Positions 1 through 9,296 of a DNA stretch of 64,000 nt are shown piece after piece (within the stretch, counting starts at the first letter, position 1; every line of letters starts with the position of its first letter). The DNA comes from Euglena gracilis (taxonomy: Eukaryota; Euglenida; Euglenophyceae; Euglenales). Made by a program: the position numbers and the translations under genes. Under the pieces are notes generated by a model. That model saw nothing but the letters and a program-made list of their open reading frames with translations, did not search any database and was not told the origin of the DNA. Where the stretch lies: the NCBI GenBank assembly GCA_039621445.1, contig CP154956.1, positions 26,643,744 to 26,707,743 of the forward strand. The letters are read 5' to 3'.

Positions 1-1984
1 ATGGAAAATTTTTCTGGGGGGATGACAGCCCTGAGCGAGCTGGTGACCAGCCGGCTGAGCGAAGGCCTCGGGACGGTGGCCCAACTAGCCAGCCCATCCC
101 AGGGGCTCGGGGCCATCGCCAGCCAGGGTCACCAGCCAGCTGAGGGGCAGGGGTTCAACGAGGCGATGGCTGGGCGGGTGAAAAAAATTGAGGAGCTGCT
201 CATCACCTCCGTCCGGACGACGGAGGAGGTGATGAGGAGCCAGGAGCTGGCCAGCGGGCGGCAGCAGGCCCAGGCCGAGGCCCTGGACCAAAAATTAAAC
301 CAGCTGACGGGTGAACTCGGGGGGCTACGAGAAAGAAATGCAGGGATTGCACAGGCCCTGCAAAATTTTCGAGCAGAGCTGGCCGGACAGGCCACAGCCA
401 TCGCCGAACAACAAGGGACCATAAGGGAAGACATAAGGGAGCTAAGGGCCAGGGCTGAGGGGCAGGGCCACAGCCTGCAGGAGCTGTGGGCCGAGGTCAC
501 CACCCACGGGCAGGTGATCCAGGCCCACAACGCCCTGCTCCTGGAGGTGGACTCAACAATAAAGGGGGTACCAAAAGAAAATACCGAAATAAAAAATCGG
601 CTTTTCGTTTTGGAAAAGAAAATCGAAAATTTTGAAAATTTTTTGCCCCCCCATCCAGGAGCTACGCAGGGCCACCCAGAGGAGTGGGGCCGGAGAGCGA
701 GACCCCCGAGGCCCCGAAGCCAGAGTGCCCCCGGCAACCACAGACTCCCAGACCCAGTCCACGCCGGGGGCCCAGAGTGCCAATGGCTCGGGTGCCGCGG
801 GGGGCAATATGCCTCCTGGCCCCCAGCACCAGCTCCCAGTCCATCCCAGCGTGCTGGGAGGCCAGGGGGGCCCGTGGCCCCCCAGGGGCTCTCTGCTGGC
901 CCCAGCAGCGGGGCAGCGGGAGGCAGTGGCCCACACACCCGGGGAAGTGGTATCCCCGGGCCCAGCTTCTGTGACTGCAGTTTTTTTCCCATGGGTTTTC
1001 GGGTTCTGGCCCCCAGACCAAGGGGCAGGAGCCACCATGGCTGCGGGGGGCAGCCAGCCCCAGGGCCCCATGGCTGCGGGGGGCAGCCAGCCCCAGGGCC
1101 CCATGGCTGCGGGGGGCAGCCAGCCCCAGGGTCCCATGGCTGCGGGGGGCAGTCCGGTCCAGGTCCCCGCTGCTGGAGGGACCCCAGCTGGCCAAACACC
1201 TGGCACGTTCGGGTTCCAGGGGGTGGATTGGGAGGAAGCGGAACACCAGATTAAGGCTCACGGATTTTTTAATTTTTTGGCCAGGTTGGGAGCCCAGGAG
1301 CAGCAACAGTCTCAGCAAAATTCACGAACAACGGGACAGTCCAGCACAGCGAAACCACAGGCAGCAGGCACAGCAGATCTACAGGGCCAGGGCAGGGGTC
1401 AACCAGGGGTGAAATCAGCCGAGCACCAGTGGCCCCCCCAGCCCCGTGGGTTCCCCGCAGGAGGGGAGTTCACGGGGGCAATGGACCCTTTCGCCTGGGC
1501 CCCTGAGGCTGGGGCAGCATCGTGCAGCGCTGCCCCTCTGGCCTTTGGGTCCCAGGACACGGGAGCCTGGGTCCGGGGGGTCCAGGCAGCTCCGGTCCAC
1601 GTGGCGCCAGCAGCCCCCAGCCCAGCAGCCAGCATGTTTTTGGGGCCGCTGGCGACACTCCTCACCAAAGACCTTGTAAAACCAGAGCTGAAAGGTGATT
1701 TTCATGATTTTTCAGTAAAATTTCAGCTCTACATGCAGCAGGTTTCCATGGGACAGCCAGTGGGGGAGGAATTTAAAATGCTTGTTCTGACCGGCTGCCT
1801 GGACCACAGCAGCCGGCTGGAACTCCAGCGGCGACAGGAGATGGGGGAACGGGTCAGGTTCCAGGATTTTTGGAACTGGCTGGCCCAGAAATACGGCGGT
1901 GACACCCAGACCTCGCTGCATGAGCAGCCCTGGAGCCTCAAACCGGTCAACACAGGCAAGTTGCCCCTCCCGGCGTGGCGTTAA
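1..1984 (+). pseudogene. gag of element A, N-terminal coiled coil, Pro-rich linker and start of capsid
   Basis: The first ~215 codons, from the ATG at base 1, are rich in Glu, Gln, Arg and Leu with heptad-like spacing and look like a long coiled coil. Around base 650 the frame changes, and the other frame (632-1984) carries a Pro/Gly/Gln-rich linker. It then reaches a helical stretch (LVKPELKGDFHDF, then FWNWLAQKYGG) that looks like the start of a Ty3 capsid. That frame ends at a TAA (1982-1984), and the same frame reopens at once with text that reads like continuing capsid, so the TAA is probably a nonsense mutation. Gag would form the particle. Similarity to known Gag is weak at the N-terminus, and the assignment rests mainly on the downstream zinc knuckles and pol. 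Confidence 0.7.
1037..1150 (+). repeat. 33-bp coding minisatellite, about 3.5 units
   Basis: A 33-bp unit starting ATGGCTGCGGGGGGCAGCC is repeated three times and partly a fourth time. It encodes MAAGGSQPQGP repeats in the gag linker. Being a multiple of three, it keeps the frame. Confidence 0.95.
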
Positions 1985-2380
1985 TATGAAAATCAGTTTA
2001 AATTAATTTTCTGCCGGATGGAAAACCCCTCTGAGGAGGAAGCACAGGCTCTGGTTCTGCAGCAGCTCCCAGATTCCATGCGTAGGGCAATAATCAGGGA
2101 GCAGACCCGAAAAAATCAGGATGCGCCCACAGTGCGGCTGTGGCACATCCCTGGGTTGACGGCGGAAAAGGCAACACAGCTCGCCCAGGAGGCTGTGGGT
2201 GAGGGGGAGCCGGTGACAGTCAGGGCACACCGGGACTCCTTCCTCATCAAGCTCTACAGCCGGCGGGCGCTGGAGAGGCTGATGATGAGGAACGGGGCCA
2301 CGCTGCAGGGGGGCAATACAGTGAAAATCACCCCCCCACGAAACAAAGCTGGGATTGGAAGAAGTTTTTCGACACGCTGA
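1985..2380 (+). pseudogene. gag of element A, capsid C-terminal part with RRM-like segment
   Basis: This continues the 632-1984 frame after the TAA. Residues like ENQFKLIF and RMENPSEEEA fit the C-terminal half of a Ty3 capsid. It is followed by ~70 residues with a beta-alpha-beta-beta-alpha-beta rhythm (VRLWHIPGLTAEKATQL, then DSFLIKLYS, then GGNTVKI) that resembles an RNA-recognition-motif fold. A matching segment sits in the gag of element C (52,650-52,940). The frame is lost near 2,370 in a C-rich run, just before the zinc-knuckle frame. The RRM reading is inference from pattern alone. Confidence 0.6.
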
Positions 2381-2978
2381 AAATGAGCTGCGGTGCCAGG
2401 AACGGTCTGACAGCTATGGCCGTTCTTGGGGTGGACGGGGGGTCCCAGCCCACCAGGAGGACCACTGGGCTGGGGGCCTCGACAATTTTTCAGTCTCTGA
2501 GGTAAAATCCCAGGAAGCCAGGCCAGCCCAGCCCCAGAAAACGGTTTCACAGCCAGCTGAGGGAGGAGCAAAGGCAGGACCCCCCAAAGGCCCTGAGGGG
2601 CCACAGGACAGGCAATCACGGCACCGGGGCGGGTCTCCTGGAAAGGGACGGGAGGGACGCAGGTCACCCAGCCCGGGGCAAAAGGGGAAGGGGTTCGGCA
2701 AGGGAGCTGGCAAGGGCGGCTCAGAGTTTCGCCCAGCCAGGTCCCCAACCCCTCACCCAGCCACCAACAGGGAACAAACCCCCCCGAGGAGCCCCCGGAG
2801 TGGCCCCTCGGTGGACCAGCCCTGCAGCCAGTGCGGGGCCACAGATCACTGGTCTCGGGAATGCCCTGGAAAAAAATGTTATGAGTGCGGGAAAACGGGA
2901 CATCTGGCACGATATTGCTGGTGGAGAAAGGGAAAGGGGAAGGGGGCGTCCACACCCCCACGGCGGGGGAGTGCCTGA
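2355..2978 (+). CDS. gag of element A, nucleocapsid with two CCHC zinc knuckles
   Basis: A basic region rich in Ser, Pro, Gly and Lys (GQKGKGFGKGAGKGG) is followed by two tandem zinc knuckles, CSQCGATDHWSREC and CYECGKTGHLARYC. Both have the exact C-X2-C-X4-H-X4-C spacing and are separated by three residues. Nucleocapsid knuckles of retroelements bind the packaged RNA. The coding stretch enters by a frame change from the upstream capsid, so the listed start is only where the frame opens. It ends at TGA 2976-2978, and the same frame then stays open into pol. Confidence 0.9.
   Translation: MEEVFRHAENELRCQERSDSYGRSWGGRGVPAHQEDHWAGGLDNFSVSEVKSQEARPAQPQKTVSQPAEGGAKAGPPKGPEGPQDRQSRHRGGSPGKGREGRRSPSPGQKGKGFGKGAGKGGSEFRPARSPTPHPATNREQTPPRSPRSGPSVDQPCSQCGATDHWSRECPGKKCYECGKTGHLARYCWWRKGKGKGASTPPRRGSA
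2976..2978 (+). promoter_or_regulatory. Single in-frame UGA between gag and pol, candidate readthrough stop
   Basis: The zinc-knuckle frame ends at this TGA. Read on in the same frame, it has no other stop through 33 codons to the recognised pol start and onward to 6,515. The pol frame has no ATG until the methionine just before the DLFCGTG motif (near 4,218), so the Dam-like module can only be made by reading through this stop. The next codons are AAA AGC GGG GGC CAG, a purine- and G-rich context. Whether suppression really happens is inference. Confidence 0.5.
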
Positions 2979-5900
2979 AAAAGCGGGGGCCAGAAGGGAG
3001 GGGACGGGGGCCCAGGGTGCCCCCAGCACGGCCCTCGGAAGGGGGGTAAGGAACAGGCTCACGGAGAGGGTTGGGTTTTGGTCAAGGGCAGATCCGGACC
3101 TGGACCTGCACGGTCCCCCCAGCCCCCCCTGACTGAGACACGAAAAGGGGCTGGGGGGGGCCAGCAGGCCCTCTCATTCGACTCTGCCAACCCCTGGTCT
3201 GCGCTTTTCACCAGTGAGGGCAGTCCAGGGGGGGGCTCGGGTCAGAATTCAGGCACGGGACAAAGGGAGAAGGGACACAAGGCGGCTGGCCCTCCGCAGC
3301 AAGCCGCCCAGGGGTCTTCGGGTTCCAGCACACCCAGTCTACCGCAGATCACAACACCAGGAAGGGAGGGGAAAAACACAAAACAAAAAAAGAAAAAAGA
3401 AAAAAACAAAACGCTCTCACAGGCATCAATCAGGGAGGCAGCAAGGGAGGTCATCAACGTTCCCCAAACCAGTAAGGGCACGGATGAAACCGCCCCCAGC
3501 ACGGAAAGGGATTGCACGTTTTCGATTCGCCAGGTGAGGTGCGTCAGGACCGCACCTTCCACCTCAGCCCCCACACCACAGCCAGCCCCAGCACCACTCC
3601 CAGCCCGTTCCTCAGGGTTTGGGAGGTCGCCCTCCCGGTGGATTTCCCAGGACTACCACGTCCGGGAGGAGTACGTCAGGGACGTACTCCGCCGCCTGGG
3701 AGTCTACCCGGAGGTCGACGCCTTTTCTGCCAAAGAAAACCGCAGGTTCGTCCGCTGGTGGGGGCCAGGGAGCAGGGAGGGAGAAGATGCCTTCAAGCAG
3801 GACTGGGGCAGGGAGGTTTTGTGGATCAACCCACCTTATAAAAAAATACAGGAGGTTCTCGGAAAAATCAGGAGGGATCAGGCCCATGCCATCCTGGTGA
3901 TCCCCAGGTGGCCGGGGCGGCGTTGGTACAGGGAGGCCAGGGGCTTGGCAGTGCGCCAAGTCACGTTCCCTCAGGGAACACGATTTTTCGGCAGAGGGGA
4001 GGAGTTGTGCCGGGGGACCAAGTGGCCCATCACAGCCTTTTTGCTGTGTGGGCACCCAGACCGGTGCACGCTGGAGGAGGTGACACGAAGGGGGAGGGAG
4101 AAAAAAACCAGGTTCGGGACACATTTTTCAGGGCCACCCCCAGGGACCGGGGGGGCCACAGGGGAGGTCAAGCCGGCACACCTGGGGCAGGTGGGGAGAG
4201 CGGACCAGCCCAGGCGGATGCTGGACCTGTTCTGCGGGACAGGTTCAGTAGGGGACGTCTACCGCAGCCTGGGTTACCAGGTCACGTCGGTGGACGTGGA
4301 CCCCAGGTGGCGGCCAGACATTTGTGTTGACGTGCTGAAATGGAATTTTAAAAAACAGTTCCAGCCTGGGGATTTTGAGGTGGTGGTGTGCGGGGTCCCC
4401 TGCACCGAATTCAGCCTGGCGCTGACCACCAGGGAACGAGATTTAAAATTGGCTGATCGGCTGGTGCAGCGGGCCCTGGCCATCATCAGATACCTCCGCC
4501 CACGGCGGTGGTGGCTGGAAAACCCCCGGTACGGTTACCTGCGGACCCGCAGGTACATGGCAGGGATCCCACACGTGGACGTGGATTACTGCCAGTACGC
4601 TGACTGGGGCTACCAGAAGCCCACCAGGATATGGGGCAGCCCCCATGTCCTGGGTCTCCGGCCACGGGTGTGTGACGGCCGGACCTGCACCAACCTGGAA
4701 AGCCCAGTACCTGAGGGGGGACGAAAGGGACGGCACAAAATTCGGCTCAGCAGCAAACACCAAAACCTGCCCAGGCACCTGAAATATCGGATCCCAGAGG
4801 CGCTCATCCGTGACCTGGCCACAGCACCGGCACCGGAGGCCCACGCTGCCGGGTCTCCGGAGCCAGAGCGGGACCCCCAGACAGAGCGAGGGGTGCCCTC
4901 GGTCTTGCTCCGTGAGGTGGGGCAGGGTGCCAGTGAACGGCAGCTGCTGATGCGGGTGCAGGCCAGGGGGCCAGACGGACAGACCCACTTCATCAACGCC
5001 CTCATTGACACAGGGGCAGAGGTGAACCTGGTCCGAAGAGGCATGCTACCCAGCACATACCTCCTGCCTGCCCCCAAGCCCCTGTCCCTGGTGACGGCTA
5101 GTGGAGCCAAGATGGAAGGGGGGGAACGTGAGGCAACCCTGGGCCTGGTCCTCCGGCGGGAGGGGGGCCTGGGTCAGGGGGAAGGGGCCCTGTGGACGGC
5201 CCCAGCCTCCTTCTATGAGGCAGACATCCACGTGGAGGCCATCATCGGCTTTCCGTGGCTGGAGGAAAACCAGCTCGGGGTGTTTCCACATCTCCGAGCC
5301 TTGGCATTGAGGGGAGAGCAGGTGGTCCTCCTTCGGGGACATGATGCGGAGGGTGAGCAAGTTCAGCCAGCAGCCCACAAAAAGGCACAAAAGCGAGTGA
5401 GATACCTGAAAATGGTGGAAAAAGTCAGAGCACTGCGGCTTGCTTTGCCAGAGGCAGCCCTGGGGGAGGACACCGAGGAGCCTGAGTGGGAGGAAAACCC
5501 CCTGCACGAGGATGAGGCGACCCAGGAGACAGTGGCCAAGGAACTCCTGCGGGCAGCCCGGGAGGTCGAAGCACGGGCAGCCCAAGGGGTCATCCTTGTT
5601 CCCGAAGGGGAACAGGTGACCAGCCAGCGGGCTGAGGAGCTCCGGGCAGCCCTCCGGAGGGACTTCGAGGGGGAGGTTCTCCGAGACAGGATTTGGGGGG
5701 AAAGAATCGTTCGGGGGCCCCTGGGGGAAGGGAAAATCGAATTAAAACCGGGATCTGTGGCAAAGAAACAGAGGCCCATCCACCTGACGGGGGAGAGGCA
5801 CAGGGCCTTGTGTGACCTAGTGGATGAGTGGGTTCGGGACAAGAAGGTGGAGGAGGGGGTGCCAAGTGCCTGGAGCAGCCCCACATTCGTGGTGGCCAAG

Positions 5901-6515
5901 AAACAGGGGAAGTGGCGTGGGGTTGTGGATTTCCGGGCATTAAACGAGGCCACAGTGACGGATGCTTACCCCCTCCCCAGGATTGAAGACATCCTGGTGA
6001 ACCAGGGACGGAGGTACCTGTTCTCCGTCCTTGATCTCAAGGATGCCTTCCATCAGGTGCCCCTGCACGAGGACTCACGCCCATACACCTGCTGCAGCAC
6101 CCCCCGAGGGTCCAAGCAGTGGTGTGTGGTCGTGATGGGCCTGAAAAATGGAGTGGCCATTTTTCAGCGGGTGATCGACTACTCGCTGAGGGAAGTGGCT
6201 GATGTCGCCAACCCATACGTTGACGACATCATCGTGGGGACAGAGTGGTGTGGCACGGAGGAAGCTACCATGGAGGCACACGACCAGGACATCAGGCGAG
6301 TGTTAGGGGCACTGCGGGAACACCGCCTAGTCGTGGACAAAAACAAGTGCCGCTTCTTCGTAAGAGAAGTGGAATTCTGTGGCCACATCCTGGGGGGAGG
6401 AAAACGAAGGCCAGCACCGGGCAAACTCATGGCGCTGGAGAAGTGGGAGGAGCCCCGCACGATCACAGCCCTCAGGGGCTTTCTGGGCTTCACCAACTAC
6501 TACTCAGCTACGTGA
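2979..6515 (+). CDS. pol of element A, front part: Dam-like, cytosine-methyltransferase-like, protease and reverse transcriptase
   Basis: This is one long frame. Residue numbers count from base 3,078. A Pro/Ser/Lys-rich leader with a KQKKKKEKNK basic run comes first. It is followed by a Dam-like module (192-330, NPPY at 251-254), a cytosine-methyltransferase-like module (380-540), an aspartic protease with ALIDTGA (DTG 644-646) and IIGFPWL, and a reverse transcriptase (about 930-1120). The RT shows WSSPTFVVAKK, VLDLKDAFHQV and the YVDD catalytic motif at 1047-1050. The frame breaks at 6,515 in the RT connection domain (FLGFTNYYS), and RNase H follows in other frames. The likely product is a Gag-Pol polyprotein cut by the protease. 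No ATG precedes the Dam-like module, consistent with expression as a gag fusion. Confidence 0.9.
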   Translation, partial: KSGGQKGGDGGPGCPQHGPRKGGKEQAHGEGWVLVKGRSGPGPARSPQPPLTETRKGAGGGQQALSFDSANPWSALFTSEGSPGGGSGQNSGTGQREKGHKAAGPPQQAAQGSSGSSTPSLPQITTPGREGKNTKQKKKKEKNKTLSQASIREAAREVINVPQTSKGTDETAPSTERDCTFSIRQVRCVRTAPSTSAPTPQPAPAPLPARSSGFGRSPSRWISQDYHVREEYVRDVLRRLGVYPEVDAFSAKENRRFVRWWGPGSREGEDAFKQDWGREVLWINPPYKKIQEVLGKIRRDQAHAILVIPRWPGRRWYREARGLAVRQVTFPQGTRFFGRGEELCRGTKWPITAFLLCGHPDRCTLEEVTRRGREKKTRFGTHFSGPPPGTGGATGEVKPAHLGQVGRADQPRRMLDLFCGTGSVGDVYRSLGYQVTSVDVDPRWRPDICVDVLKWNFKKQFQPGDFEVVVCGVPCTEFSLALTTRERDLKLADRLVQRALAIIRYLRPRRWWLENPRYGYLRTRRYMAGIPHVDVDYCQYADWGYQKPTRIWGSPHVLGLRPRVCDGRTCTNLESPVPEGGRKGRHKIRLSSKHQNLPRHLKYRIPEALIRDLATAPAPEAHAAGSPEPERDPQTERGVPSVLLREVGQGASERQLLMRVQARGPDGQTHFINALIDTGAEVNLVRRGMLPSTYLLPAPKPLSLVTASGAKMEGGEREATLGLVLRREGGLGQGEGALWTAPASFYEADIHVEAIIGFPWLEENQLGVFPHLRALALRGEQVVLLRGHDAEGEQVQPAAHKKAQKRVRYLKMVEKVRALRLALPEAALGEDTEEPEWEENPLHEDEATQETVAKELLRAAREVEARAAQGVILVPEGEQVTSQRAEELRAALRRDFEGEVLRDRIWGERIVRGPLGEGKIELKPGSVAKKQRPIHLTGERHRALCDLVDEWVRDKKVEEGVPSAWSSPTFVVAKKQGKWRGVVDFRALNEATVTDAYPLPRIEDILVNQGRRYLFSVLDLKDAFHQVPLHEDSRPYTCCSTPRGSKQWCVVVMGLKNGVAIFQRVIDYSLREVADVANPYVDDIIVGTEWCGTEEATMEAHDQDIRRVLGALREHRLVVDKNKCRFFVREVEFCGHILGGGKRRPAPGKLMALEKWEEPRTITALRGFLGFTNYYSAT
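3651..4067 (+). other. Dam-like (N6-adenine methyltransferase-type) module in pol A
   Basis: The segment has VDAFSAKEN, then FKQDWG, then VLWINPPYKKIQEVLGKI, then AILVIPRWPGRRWY. The NPPY tetrapeptide is the catalytic motif IV of N6-adenine and N4-cytosine DNA methyltransferases. The order D-A-F, W, NPPY, and a late IxPxWPxxxW block is the layout of the Dam-like domain known from DIRS-type retroelements and phages. A clear glycine-rich AdoMet loop is not obvious, so activity is uncertain. The same module recurs in element B with HPPP in place of NPPY. Confidence 0.7.
4215..4697 (+). other. Cytosine-C5 methyltransferase-like module in pol A
   Basis: Motif I is MLDLFCGTGSV, followed by SVDVDPRW (acidic AdoMet contact). 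Motif IV is GVPCTEFS, whose Cys (442) would be the nucleophile. Motif VI is LENPRYG, and a KPTRIW block follows near the end. Spacing between these motifs fits a compact (~160 residue) cytosine methyltransferase catalytic core with a very short or absent target-recognition region. The PCTE[FY]S plus ENP version is unlike plant MET1/CMT (PPCQGFS, ENV). It reminds me of enzymes from algal DNA viruses and phages, a resemblance recalled rather than searched. The module is intact in this copy. Confidence 0.8.
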
Positions 6516-7078
6516 AGGAGTATGCCCGGTATGCAGCCCCCCTGATGGAACTCCTCAAGGTGGGACGTGTGGAAGGGAAAAAAGGCAGCAAAAAACCTGT
6601 GAAATTCGGCCAAACGGAACGGGAGGCCTTCACCGCCCTGAAGCAGGAGCTCCTCCGGGGATTGGAGCTCCACACCATCAACCCGGACCAGCCATTCATC
6701 CTCCGGGTGATGCGAGCGACAAGGCGGTGGGGGCAGCCCTGGAACAGTTTTTGGAGCCAACAGAGGGGATGCCCACAGCCGTGGAAGCCACTACACGGAA
6801 AAACCGTGCCTGTGGCCTTCTGCTCCAGGAAACTCACGGCTGGGCAGGTGAAGAGCTGGTCTCCGCGAGAGAAGGAGACTTACGCCATCATCCTGGCCCT
6901 CCAAAAATGGGCCTCCTACATCGGCCTGCAGCCGGTGTTGGTCCTCACGGACCACAAGTCCCTGGAGGCCTGGGCCAAGGAAACCCTGGACACGCCCAGC
7001 GGACCTGCGGGAAGGCGGGGACGCTGGCATGAAATGTTCTCTCCCGGTTTGACCTTCACGTGGTCTACATTCCGGTAA
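6377..7078 (+). pseudogene. RNase H region of element A, split by frameshifts
   Basis: The RT connection and RNase H domains continue after the break at 6,515, spread over two frames. One frame reads NPDQPFILRV and then loses sense. The other reads DASDKAVGAALEQFLEP, holding the first catalytic Asp. The first frame recovers with PVAFCSRKL, KETYAIILALQKW (catalytic Glu) and LVLTDHKSLEAW (catalytic Asp). Two single-base indels near 6,515 and 6,700 and one near 6,780 explain the pattern. The domain would degrade RNA in the RNA-DNA hybrid during reverse transcription, but as written it cannot be made as one protein. Confidence 0.85.
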
Positions 7079-8245
7079 AGGAAAACGTGGTGGCGGATGC
7101 CCTCAGCAGATGGGCATATCCTGCCTCCAAGGCATTTGCCGACATCAGCCTCCACGGGAGCGAGGAGGATGATGAGGCAATGAGGGCCATGATCGAAGAA
7201 GAACGGAGGGAAGAGCGAGAATGCGGGACACCGCACGGGGGGGAGGAACTCCACGTGGCGGTAACAACACGCAGTGGGAGAGACACAGCAGCACAGCACA
7301 GACCTGGCCCCAGCCCCACAGAGGGGGAGGGGGCTGAGGATTCAGTGCCAGGGGGCCCTGGCCCTGACCCCACAGGGGGGGAGGGGCCTGTGGACGCCCC
7401 CTCGGGAGATTCGGGTCCCATCCTCATGGGAGGGGAGGGACCTGGGGTACCTGGGTTGGACACGCGGGAGACACGAGGTTCCCCACGTGCCCATCTTTTC
7501 GTGGATGAATTCGGGAATGAACAGCCGGCAAGAAGGGGGGGACCTGAGGAACACCAACCGGGGCGAAGAGTTCTGAGTGAGGACCTGCAGCTGACCCCCC
7601 CCATCGATGATCCCCACCGGGGGGATCTCGGGGAACCTGTGGGGGAACCAATTTCACTTTCTCCAGACACGGGGGTGCACACCCAGGAGGAGGTGGAGGA
7701 GGATCCCTCCATCCCAGTGATGGACAGGGATTGGTCACGGGCATATGAAAATTGCCCTGTGTGGGGGCCTGTTTATGCAAGTGTGCAGGCCCCTGCAGGA
7801 GAGTGGCCTGAGGGAGTCCGTCTGTACGAGGACAAAATGTACACGGACGGGCTCCTCTGTGTGCCCACCAGCCTGATGGGGCTCGTGGTCCGGGCCCACC
7901 ACGGGGACGCGGGCCACCCAGGAGCCTCCGGGCTCTGGCACCAGATGGGGCGGTGGTACAGGTTCGCAGATCCAAGGGGGGCAGAGAAAATCACCCAAGG
8001 CATCCAGCGGCAATGTGAAATCTGCCAAGCCTGTGACCCCTCTCGAGCACCTTTCAAGTGTGCTCTCGAAGCCACCCCTGTGCCACCGTTCCTCATGGAC
8101 AGTGTGGCAGTGGACCTGTTTGCCATGCCTGAGGTGACCCACGAGGGCCAGGTGTATGATTACCTGGCCCTGTGCGTGGACCGTGAGAGTGGGTGGACAG
8201 CGGCCACCCCCCACAAGTACAAGGGCCTGACAGGAGGTGGTGGCC
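7060..8245 (+). pseudogene. Integrase of element A, zinc-binding part and first catalytic Asp
   Basis: The frame opens with VYIPVKENVVADALSRWAYP, the Ty3 RNase H-integrase junction. It then has an acidic, Pro/Gly-rich spacer (VTTRSG onward, ~130 residues). Next comes the HHCC zinc finger (RAHHGDAGHPG, then CEICQAC) and the start of the catalytic core with AVDLFAMPE carrying the first Asp. The frame is lost near 8,240 (GLTGGGGQG) and resumes in the next reading frame as AKAMFRHWDMFGVPSVV. A one-base change in a G-rich stretch is enough to explain the break. Confidence 0.88.
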
Positions 8246-9199
8246 AAGGCCATGTTCCGCCACTGGGACATGTTCGGGGTGCCCTCTGTGGTGACCTCGG
8301 ACCGTGGCCCCCACTTTGCCTCGGCTTGGTGGCAAACAATGTGCGCCGCCATGGGGGTGAGGCGTGCCTACGGGCAGGCCTACCACCACCAGGCCAACGG
8401 TCGGGCAGAGGTGGCGGGCCAACGGGTGATGAACACCCTGTCCAAGCTCATTGCCGACCTGTCGGAGAAGGAGGCCTCGTGGGTGGTGCTGTTACCCAAG
8501 GCCCTCCGGCACCTGCACGATGTGCCAGGGGAGTCCGGCTTGTCGCCCTACGAGGTGGTCTTCGGGCGGCACCGGCCACTCCAAGGCCTGCCCCACCAGC
8601 CCCCACGAGAGGCCGAGGGGGCAGCCGACTTCATGGCACGGATGCGGGCTATGGACGAGAAGGTGGCCTTAACCTTGAATGCCTTGCACACCAAACGGTG
8701 GGCTTCCCTCAACGCCAAGAGAAGGGACCCACCTCCCCTGGAGGTCGGTGCCAAGGTGTGGTACCGTCCCGAGACACAGCCGGGCACAGACAAGTTGGCC
8801 ACCAAGTGGAAAAGGGGGACTGTGGTGGCCCGCCGGGGTCGCCACTCATATGTGACACACCGGAGCCAACTCAAGCTCCACGCGGAGGACGAGTTCTCCA
8901 CCGACCCCCTCCCACTGTTCTATTTCAATGACAAGGCGGCCCCCCTAGAGGTGGGACCGGATGAGTGGGTGGTGGAGGAGATTGTGAGCAGCCGGAACCA
9001 CCCGGAAACGGGGGTCCCGGAATTTCAGGTGAGGTGGAAAAATTGGGATCCGACGGATCTCCAATGGCTGCCTTGGTCGGATTTCTTCCCCTCCTACAAC
9101 GAGGATGTGGTGGATTATTGTGCAGCCAAGGGGATTCCGTTGGAGGTGGTGGGACTTCTCCGCCCCGGGAAGAGGGGGGGGCGGGGACGGGGTCAATAA
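8237..9199 (+). pseudogene. Integrase core end and chromodomain of element A
   Basis: This continues integrase. The second catalytic Asp is in VVTSDRGPHF and the Glu is in YHHQANGRAEV, about 35 residues apart as in DD35E integrases. The C-terminal domain follows with KVWYRPETQPG and GTVVARRGRHSYV. A chromodomain then reads EWVVEEIVSSRNHPETG, EFQVRWKNWDP, LQWLPWSDF, ending at TAA 9,197-9,199. Chromodomains of this type bind methylated histone tails and direct integration. The third aromatic-cage position (usually W in TWEP) is L-Q-W-L-P-W here, a slightly divergent form. Confidence 0.9.
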
Positions 9200-9296
9200 G
9201 GGGGGAGAGGGGCAGGAGGTGGAGGCGAGGGGACGGCGGGTGCGGGGATTGTGGTGGTGGCGGAGCACACGCACATCCTTCGCTCTTGTGCGTAGG

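Noticed and set aside
129-1318. Minus-strand open frames of 218-356 codons opposite gag A
   Set aside because: Shadows of a GC-rich coding strand containing a 33-bp repeat, with no recognisable domain.
3078-4067. Dam-like block as part of RT or RNase H
   Set aside because: RT and RNase H motifs are all found separately downstream. NPPY with its context fits a methyltransferase better.
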